Shown here piece by piece: positions 57,509 through 64,000 of a stretch of DNA of 64,000 nucleotides (position 1 is its first letter; each line of letters opens with the position of its first letter). Made by a program: the position numbers and the translations under genes. The DNA comes from Scheffersomyces stipitis CBS 6054 (lineage: Eukaryota; Ascomycota; Pichiomycetes; Serinales; Debaryomycetaceae), in the NCBI RefSeq assembly GCF_000209165.1, contig NC_009044.1, forward strand, positions 744,001 to 808,000, in the 5' to 3' direction. The notes below the pieces were generated by a model. It worked only from the letters and a program-made list of their open reading frames with translations. It was not told where the DNA came from and ran no database searches.

Positions 57509-57897
57509 GCTAGTAGAAATAAGAAAAGAAGAAAGCGAAATACATTGCTAGAGAGATTAAAGATGCGGTTCTGTAGTATTGCTTTTGCTTCTCTGTTTGT
57601 ACATTGCAACACAGTATTATAACTGCCAAAAGGCTACCTCTATATATTTATACAATGCAATAATATACGCTGTCCAAGGCAATTGGTGCTACATGAGAAT
57701 CGTAAGAAAATCTATTAAGATATACTATAGAACAGTGTTAATGCAAGCGTGATGGTATGTCGTGAAATATGTGTCTGGCAACTTCAACTTGTGATAGCTC
57801 ATGTTGAGGGTGGAAACTTATTGTAGTTTATGATAGCTGTGTAGTATCATAGCGATAATCTCATCGCTCTATCCATTAGTCATTCTTATTGGACGTT
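57509..57897. other. Convergent 3' spacer NCP1/IPK1
   Basis: 389 bp, AT-rich, with TATATA-type 3'-end signals (57642-57648). Nothing else seen. Confidence 0.5.
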
Positions 57898-59037
57898 TCA
57901 TATTCCTATGTCTACTTCCATTTCTTCATTGTTTGAACTAGGATCGACAGTTTCGTTAGCCAAGTCTCTGCTGAAGTCTGCGTCTGTGGCTTCATTATAA
58001 CTTACGCAGTACTTCCAATCATCATTAGAGGAGTTATAAATGCCCTGGAGCTTCAGTTCAACGTCCAACCAGTGTTTGTACTTCAACTTCGACTTCAAGT
58101 CCAAGTCGTAGATATTACATGAAACGACGAACTTGCCGTCTTCTAGTACAATCAAGTTGTTGACGTTGTTCTGTGAATTGTGAACGTTATTGTTGGGGTT
58201 GTATTTTTCAAACTTAATAAAGAGCCCAACATCTCGTAAAGTCATCACCAAAGAGAGGTTCAGCAGCACATCCAGCGGCGAAGAGAGGTTCTTGATGAGG
58301 TCGTTTTTGGAATTAATTCTTTGGTACTGTTTCAATTTTTGAAACACATTTTCCGGATTATTGAGAAAGTTGCGGAACAACTTCTTTAAAGGGATTTTGT
58401 TGGAATTCTCGATATTCTCGAGAATATTGGGAGCAATTGGTTTGAACAAATCGTCCAAGCCAGTGTCGATAGTTCGTTTGTACAAGAAATCTAATGGACA
58501 GTAGTGTCTCGGGTATTGCCGAAGCTGGTTATACAGGCATGTTCGGCAGTAGTTGGACGAAACGTTGTCATAGAGCCATTTGGGTTTTATTTCGAAGATC
58601 ACAGAGTCGATCTTGTTTGTATCTGAATTCGTGCTGATATTTGTTGTACTTGAATTTGAATCGTAGTACAAAGTGCAATTTTTCAGTAGGACCTGTTTCT
58701 CATAGTCTCCGTCAAGTATGTTCGGAATAAGCAAGCCATATCTTTCTTTTAGCATCAACTGGTTTCCTTTGGAGTCCAATTGGTTGACAAAGTCTGTGGT
58801 TAGCACTATAAGCTGAATGTCAATGATCTGCTGTGGAAATAGGTGCTTGCATTTGAGCTCGATGAAGTCGTAGAGCTCGCAGGTGGAAATGTACTGGTCT
58901 TCCTGTTTGAGAAGTCTTACTCTAAGTAGTTTGTGTCTCAAGTAGTCGTTGGGCCCGTTGTATTTGAAGAGGATGTTGGCTGCGCCCTTCGCGAAGTACG
59001 ACCAATCGTCTGGGCTGGTTATCTTGGAGATTTCCAT
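57898..59037 (-). CDS. IPK1: Inositol pentakisphosphate 2-kinase
   Basis: 379 residues from the ATG at 59037. The frame stays open 66 codons upstream to another ATG (59235), but that extension is Ser/Pro-rich and non-conserved. Family motifs are the N-terminal WSYFAKGAANILFKY (nucleotide-binding loop), LRVRLLK, the EIKPKWLY box, and the zinc/substrate region YCRTCLYNQLR...YCPLDFLY. The product adds the 2-phosphate to InsP5 to make InsP6 (phytate), needed for mRNA export through Gle1/Dbp5. It is longer than the S. cerevisiae protein (281), mainly through Asn/Ser-rich insertions. The sequence is divergent, as is usual for fungal Ipk1, but the EIKPKW motif is diagnostic. Confidence 0.88.
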   Translation of the reverse strand: MEISKITSPDDWSYFAKGAANILFKYNGPNDYLRHKLLRVRLLKQEDQYISTCELYDFIELKCKHLFPQQIIDIQLIVLTTDFVNQLDSKGNQLMLKERYGLLIPNILDGDYEKQVLLKNCTLYYDSNSSTTNISTNSDTNKIDSVIFEIKPKWLYDNVSSNYCRTCLYNQLRQYPRHYCPLDFLYKRTIDTGLDDLFKPIAPNILENIENSNKIPLKKLFRNFLNNPENVFQKLKQYQRINSKNDLIKNLSSPLDVLLNLSLVMTLRDVGLFIKFEKYNPNNNVHNSQNNVNNLIVLEDGKFVVSCNIYDLDLKSKLKYKHWLDVELKLQGIYNSSNDDWKYCVSYNEATDADFSRDLANETVDPSSNNEEMEVDIGI

Positions 59038-60283
59038 GGTCTGGGCATGTGCTGTTTTAGTATGGGGAAGTCTGGTGAGAGCTGCAGGGTCGGGTGAAAA
59101 ATTACTACGGCTAATAACCAAGACCGATGGATGATGACAAGCGAAAAAAATAGAAGTGGAAGCGGCAACAAACAGAACCCTAGAAAGAAGCAATACCAAT
59201 ATAATATTATTATTATTACCACTACAAAGAAGCACGACTGGATCAAATAAGTGACAGCATCAAAATTGAAAACCAGTAGGAGAAAAGAGGAAGAGATCTG
59301 TGGTCCGGCATTAAAAGGGTCTATTACTGGAACACTCGATCTAGACTTCCGACGACTAAAACAATGGCAGGCGCTCCAGAAAGACAAACCTATACAAAAG
59401 CATTTATCTGCTATATAAGTGGCTGGCATGGAACAAGAGCCTAACAAAAAGTGATGGGTTGCCAGGTAGAGCCAGTATTCCAAGAGTTAGGCGAGCTGGC
59501 GATGAACCAGACATGCCCATGGAACCTTCTCTACAGATAAGGCGCGCTTCTGTGGCATGGAATGAGATTGTAAACCAGTCTGGAAGTGCCTAAATTGGCC
59601 CGCTACACAATGCCGTGGGAACATAGTTAAGCCATCTAAAAATAGTTGCGTCCACCATATAGATAGTGGCCATGGATAAGAGCGTTCTTTTAGTGTAAAA
59701 CTGCTTCGCCAAAAGCTGGGACGAACAAGTATAATGAGCTGTTGGCTTCTGGAAGAGCCATAGTGAAGCTTCCCATTTTTCACTCAGCCCTGGCTTGTAA
59801 ATCACAGAAAAACCAGTGAAAAATCAAGTATTCTCTCTTTGAGACCCTGCCAATATTTCAACGCAGTTCAATTTCATTTACATTTTCTACTCGAATTCTA
59901 TTTCTACCTAATCTCTACTTTAGTCAACCTAACAACGTTCCCAACTTTTCAATGAAATTCGAGTTCATTCGACTCGTGTGTAGAAATTCTTTTAATGCCA
60001 AATCTTTCTTGTAAACTGGGCCAGATGCATCAAACCGACTCAGGTACAATCGCTGCGTCGATCTCTTTCCTTAGGGAGACGCTAGACACCCTCGGTATTC
60101 AATGCTGGAGAACATTCCACGACTTGACAACGAACGATTCCCAGTCCAAACCACTGTCCTGCACTGTTTTAGACATACATCCTGTGAAATTTGCTGGTAC
60201 AGTAATGTAGTTAGCCAAATGCCTTATGCCTTATGCCATATGCCATACTTTCTAGTCTGCTAAACTTAAATGAATACCCGAAA
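59038..60283. other. Spacer: IPK1 promoter and AIM24 3' flank
   Basis: 1.25 kb. Minus frames at 59487-59805 and a plus frame at 59995-60210 are open but unlike known proteins. No clear regulatory motif beyond TATA-like runs. Confidence 0.5.
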
Positions 60284-61369
60284 TCAATTCATGTTGCCAG
60301 TCCGGTGAATTGCCTCGATTTCTCGCTTAGTGAATATACGACCGTACTTATCCGTATTGGTGTTGATTAGAATCTTGGCTGGTCCCGTGATGCGGAAGAA
60401 TATAGGATCTCTCTTTATGATGTTACCAACAAGCAACAATTTGACGTATTCATATGCTATGTAAACGTATCTGCTTATAGGCTTCAATGATGTCTTGACT
60501 GAGCTCCAGTTCGACCGTATGCTGGAAATATCAAATACGTTTGTAATGCTATTTTGTAGTGACTTTAATTTCTTTTCGATGCTAACAACGACTCCACCGA
60601 CGAGACCCACTCTAGGTAAATTGAACTTGACTGGTGTTGTGTTTTTGTTTTCGTCTTTTGATGTTCCGTATCTTTTGAACAATGTTAAAGATTTTCCTTT
60701 AGTCATAATCTTTGTCCTTGGTTTTCTTGTAGTAGCAATCAACGTATTTGGATCTACAAATACTTCTTCGCCAGCATTGACATTGACATTGAACAATTGG
60801 TTGTCTCCATTGATTACAATAACACCTTTTCCAGCAGTCTTGAAACTGGACAATTGCTTGTACAAATCCACAGGTGAGAGTTTGAAGTTGAACCCAGTCC
60901 AAGCGATGATGTTGTCATAGTCCATGATCAACCATTCGTCACTTGACTTATCTACTTCTAAAACGGTATAGCTTTTGTTGTTTCCGTTGATTACAAGAGA
61001 TACTGGTTCGTTGGATAACAACTCCTGATAGTCTGCTGTGTCTGTCAACCATTTTTCGGTACTGGTAATCTGGTTAGGGTCTCCATCAATGGCCACCATG
61101 AACCCATGTCTGATACACAATCTAGAAGACTGTGGAAGCGAGATGTTGAGAAGCTTACTAGGATTACCTATGGCGTTGAACTTGGGCAACTCAACAAACG
61201 GCCCATTTCCTGTAAACAGAGGCTTTTCTGCCAATACGACTTGGTCTGTGCCAACTGTATTGTAGGTACGAGATTGAACTGAAAAATTCCGGAAGCTACT
61301 GTATGAAATTGAAGATACACTCTTCGTTGGAAATGCTGAAATTCTCAATGAAACTCCTGATAGTCTCAT
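60284..61369 (-). CDS. AIM24: Mitochondrial inner-membrane protein Aim24
   Basis: 361 residues. The N-terminus is a mitochondrial presequence (MRLSGVSLRISAFPTKSVSS; Arg/Ser-rich, no acids). The Aim24/TRAP-like beta-barrel domain covers most of the rest: LLNISLPQSSRLCIRHGFMV, IAWTGFNFKLSPVDLY, GKGVIVINGDNQLFNVNV, GEEVFVDPNTLIATT. Yeast Aim24 supports assembly of the MICOS complex and cristae structure. The C-terminal region with YVYIAYEYVKLLLVGN may contact the membrane. Assignment is by family pattern from memory and fits length (S. cerevisiae 394). Confidence 0.85.
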   Translation of the reverse strand: MRLSGVSLRISAFPTKSVSSISYSSFRNFSVQSRTYNTVGTDQVVLAEKPLFTGNGPFVELPKFNAIGNPSKLLNISLPQSSRLCIRHGFMVAIDGDPNQITSTEKWLTDTADYQELLSNEPVSLVINGNNKSYTVLEVDKSSDEWLIMDYDNIIAWTGFNFKLSPVDLYKQLSSFKTAGKGVIVINGDNQLFNVNVNAGEEVFVDPNTLIATTRKPRTKIMTKGKSLTLFKRYGTSKDENKNTTPVKFNLPRVGLVGGVVVSIEKKLKSLQNSITNVFDISSIRSNWSSVKTSLKPISRYVYIAYEYVKLLLVGNIIKRDPIFFRITGPAKILINTNTDKYGRIFTKREIEAIHRTGNMN

Positions 61370-61743
61370 CTTGTCCTTGTCATTAATACACGTGTATCTG
61401 ACTTCAAATTGAAGTTATATCCTTTCGGGATCTATTAGTGAACAATCTACAATTGACAATAACAGATTTATCGAATTCGCATTTATGAAATCGAACAACG
61501 AAAAAATATATTCATTTGGTTGGACAGATTTTTCGCACCCAAATATACTTAAATAGTAAATACTGAACTGGGAAACTCAAATAGATTAATATTTGATAGA
61601 TATAGTATATATGTGGTGTGTTGTCAAAGTCTTCTGTACAAGTAATTTATCACTTTCTTCCAGCCTTTCGCAACCAATTTGTAACTACTAGAATTAAATA
61701 TACATATATGTCAGACTATATCTATATATTATCCTATTTGCAT
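61370..61743. other. Spacer: AIM24 promoter and MKT1 3' flank
   Basis: 374 bp, very AT-rich, with TATA-like runs around 61603-61735. No other feature seen. Confidence 0.5.
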
Positions 61744-64000
61744 CTACACGTAAGACTTCAAGAACTCATCAGTAGAAACTATACCTTCGTAGTAATCGTC
61801 GTTCAACAACGTCTTGTCTTCTTCGTTTATGATCTTGGCCAAAGCTACGAACATGTTCCAGAACTCTACACCACTGTCAATGTCGCCTAATAGTTGGTTA
61901 GCCGAAAACGAGTTCACTCCATTAACGTTGATGTTAAACGAAGGCGTATTAATCTGGTAGACGTGGTTCAATAAGTGGTCTTTGGTGTTTTTGACAATAT
62001 CCTCCTTAACTGTAGCACCAGCCTTGGTTTGTCTAGCAGCGTATTCAAAGTAGATTTCAGCGACTACTCCAAGTAACGTGTTGTTGACATCCTTATAAAA
62101 TGGTAATTGGTCTACAAGCTTGTACCAGTCATTCTTGGCATCGTAGTTGGTCTTTAGATTGTTGTTTTCCTGATGAACAATGAAATCAACCAATAAGCAC
62201 TCGATGGTGTTGATCAAATTATTACAAATAAACTTGATGTGTGATCTGAAGTTTAACAAGTTTCTCGAAATAGGTCCCTGATAGTTGATAGGAGCCACGT
62301 TCAACTTGTGGAGAGAGAAAATTCGTGAGATTAAGGTGATATGCTTCTGCTCATCGCTCGATAACTCGATGTTGCCCCCGGACTTTGAATTGTAGTCCTT
62401 AAAGAATTTCGGAACATTGGAGAATTCTCGGTTTGGCTCTCTCAAATTCAAAGTCTTGGAGTTGATAAGCAAAACGACCAAGAACAAGTGTTGCATATCT
62501 GTTTCAGACGTATTCTTGCCATGCTGCTCTACAAATTTCTTCAATATTCTGCCAATAGTGCTTAGATCTCTGGTCTTGTTGTCAACGATATTGAATAAGT
62601 ACAATGTTCTCAAAAGAACAGTAGATACGATATCATCTCTCGTCTTTACTTCCTTGGTTGTAGTATATTTGCCTTCGCCCTTTTCACTTAACTTCTTGAA
62701 GAAATCGACAAACTTAAAGGTTTCGGACAGGGAGTCGTTCTGGATGAATAGCTTGTCCACTCTCTTGAATATAGGTGGCGTGATTCTGTTATTCAACTCT
62801 ATAACCTCATCTTTATACCAATATTTGACTCTTATTTTCTTGACTTGGTAGTATCTAGCCAATAGCTGGGTAATCAAGTTTATTTGGTGGTCCAAGTTGT
62901 CGTTGTAGAACGAGGATGTTATCAACTTCTTGTAACTGTCGCTCAATCCGCTTTCCAAGCTGGGTCTGATGTCTAGTTGACCCTTGGTAATCGATTGCAA
63001 TAGCTCAATTGGTAGCAAACCTATCGACTGGTAGAAATATAACTCCGGTGGTAATCTCTGTGACACGATCTCATGGATGTCCGTTGGAACCTTTACAGTC
63101 TTGTGAGTTTCGGAAGGTTCTTTTTTATCTGCAGCTGCGACACCATCACTCAATTCCTCTTCTTCGTCATCGCTGAATACAAACTCGGAATTGTCTTCCA
63201 AACCAAGTTTGGCCATTTCCACGCTATACAACTCTACGTAGCCTGCCTTGTTGAGAATAGGCAAGAATCTAATGGCTGCATGGCCCTTATAGTACAAATC
63301 TAACAACTTAGGATCGTTGAGATTGGCTATGTAGCCATGTAAGTCAGATGTGTTTCCACCGTTGAACGAGTTATACTGGTAGATTATATCTAAGCCTAAC
63401 TTGAAGTAGCTCAATTGAGGATATGGCTGAACAGGGTTTGGTTTAGGCAAAGGAGGAAAGTTGGAAAATGTAGTAGGCTGAATGTTACAACCTACCATCA
63501 AGCTCAAGTCTAGAAACTGTCTTTCCGTGAGATTCAACTCGCTGAGTACTTTGTGTTTGTCGATGAATCTGAAATCTTTGGACTGGAACTCCATTCCCAA
63601 GATGAACTTGTCTATTTTGGTCAAGAGCAAGTCTGTGGAGCCGTAGATGGAGTCTATGACTTGGTTCTGGTACAAGTACGACAATTGGAACGAAGCATCG
63701 TATGGAGCTATCATATAATCGATGCCGATCTCAATGAAATATTTGATGAGATCGTTGACGATGGGTCTCAACAACAAGGGGTCTGTGAAGAGTCTGAACG
63801 ACTCGATGTTGTTGAATGAATAAGGCTGCTTGCTACCAATCTTGGTCCATGTCGCTTCGAGGTGTTGTTCCTGAGGAGACAATTCATTCGTTTTGTAGTC
63901 TGCGGTTTGCAACTGGATGTGTAACCCTGATATCACAAAAATGGGTTTGATGTTGAATTCTTGGAAAACCTGCAAATCTGACTGAATATAGTCTTTGAGA
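61744..64000 (-). CDS. MKT1: Mkt1, post-transcriptional regulator with XPG-like fold (5' end off the right edge)
   Basis: About 752 C-terminal residues are present; the start lies beyond the window. The first visible residues, LKDYIQSDLQVFQEFNIKPI, match the XPG-N region of S. cerevisiae Mkt1 (LKIFKDFNITPIFVF). Further matches are APYDASFQLSYLYQNQVID, IYGSTDLLL, FILGMEFQSKDFRFID, and NIQPTTFSNFPPLP. An acidic linker (SDDEEEELSDG) separates this from the C-terminal Mkt1 domain. The fold is that of XPG/FEN nucleases but members lack full catalytic residues. With Pbp1, Mkt1 controls translation and stability of certain mRNAs (HO, mitochondrial proteins) and is a known trait locus in baker's yeast. 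Confidence 0.93.
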   Translation of the reverse strand, partial: LKDYIQSDLQVFQEFNIKPIFVISGLHIQLQTADYKTNELSPQEQHLEATWTKIGSKQPYSFNNIESFRLFTDPLLLRPIVNDLIKYFIEIGIDYMIAPYDASFQLSYLYQNQVIDSIYGSTDLLLTKIDKFILGMEFQSKDFRFIDKHKVLSELNLTERQFLDLSLMVGCNIQPTTFSNFPPLPKPNPVQPYPQLSYFKLGLDIIYQYNSFNGGNTSDLHGYIANLNDPKLLDLYYKGHAAIRFLPILNKAGYVELYSVEMAKLGLEDNSEFVFSDDEEEELSDGVAAADKKEPSETHKTVKVPTDIHEIVSQRLPPELYFYQSIGLLPIELLQSITKGQLDIRPSLESGLSDSYKKLITSSFYNDNLDHQINLITQLLARYYQVKKIRVKYWYKDEVIELNNRITPPIFKRVDKLFIQNDSLSETFKFVDFFKKLSEKGEGKYTTTKEVKTRDDIVSTVLLRTLYLFNIVDNKTRDLSTIGRILKKFVEQHGKNTSETDMQHLFLVVLLINSKTLNLREPNREFSNVPKFFKDYNSKSGGNIELSSDEQKHITLISRIFSLHKLNVAPINYQGPISRNLLNFRSHIKFICNNLINTIECLLVDFIVHQENNNLKTNYDAKNDWYKLVDQLPFYKDVNNTLLGVVAEIYFEYAARQTKAGATVKEDIVKNTKDHLLNHVYQINTPSFNINVNGVNSFSANQLLGDIDSGVEFWNMFVALAKIINEEDKTLLNDDYYEGIVSTDEFLKSYV

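Noticed and set aside
59038..59235. 66-codon N-terminal extension of IPK1
   Set aside because: It is of low complexity and not conserved. The inner ATG begins just before the conserved nucleotide-binding region.

Overview
The window is nuclear DNA from a budding yeast. It holds about 24 protein genes on both strands, separated by AT-rich spacers, and nearly all are intron-poor homologues of Saccharomyces cerevisiae housekeeping genes. Two observations point to the CUG-Ser (CTG) clade, and the protein set and base composition suit Scheffersomyces stipitis or a close relative. First, a CTG codon in AMS1 (23422-23424) falls where Ams1 orthologues, as I recall them, carry serine. Second, CTG is rare in the highly expressed genes. 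Proteins quoted here use the standard code, so each CTG should be read as Ser. The species name is inference.

Layout, left to right. 0-10 kb: 5' part of RRP5 (rRNA processing), a GATA zinc-finger factor, ETP1 (RING/UBP-type BRAP2 homologue), a HAD phosphatase carried on three exons, PRS3 (PRPP synthetase) and TAF7 (TFIID). All of these are on the minus strand. 10-18 kb: YPK9 (P5B ATPase), a 2.9 kb gene-poor stretch, then an acetate/ammonia transporter of the GPR1/FUN34/YaaH family. 18-32 kb: ERG7 (lanosterol synthase), AMS1 (vacuolar alpha-mannosidase), a membrane-anchored PBI2-like proteinase B inhibitor, an orphan membrane protein, SOD1 with a 434-nt intron, and a secreted RNase T2. 32-35 kb: a 3.3 kb stretch with no convincing gene. 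35-46 kb: DNF3-type phospholipid flippase, BUB1 (a single MadBub-type checkpoint kinase), GPI16 (GPI transamidase). 46-54 kb: an orphan protein, ELP5/IKI1 (Elongator), HSH155 (U2 snRNP SF3B1), a disordered orphan, and NSE3 (SMC5/6). 54-64 kb: a possible small ORF, NCP1 (cytochrome P450 reductase), IPK1 (inositol phosphate kinase), AIM24 (mitochondrial), and the 3' part of MKT1, which runs off the right edge.

Several genes connect functionally. ERG7 and NCP1 both serve ergosterol synthesis, and both have Upc2/SRE-like sites upstream. AMS1, YPK9 and the PBI2-like protein are vacuole-linked. HSH155 is the factor that holds the branch site, and the three introns supported here all carry a perfect TACTAAC unusually close to the 3' splice site.

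I found no mobile element, CRISPR array, rRNA or tRNA by eye. The least expected signals are regulatory. A TCTC(A/G)CTA octamer recurs in clusters upstream of at least five genes, nearly always in the sense direction. A GAACTCCGA element is scattered through the long promoter of the transporter gene.
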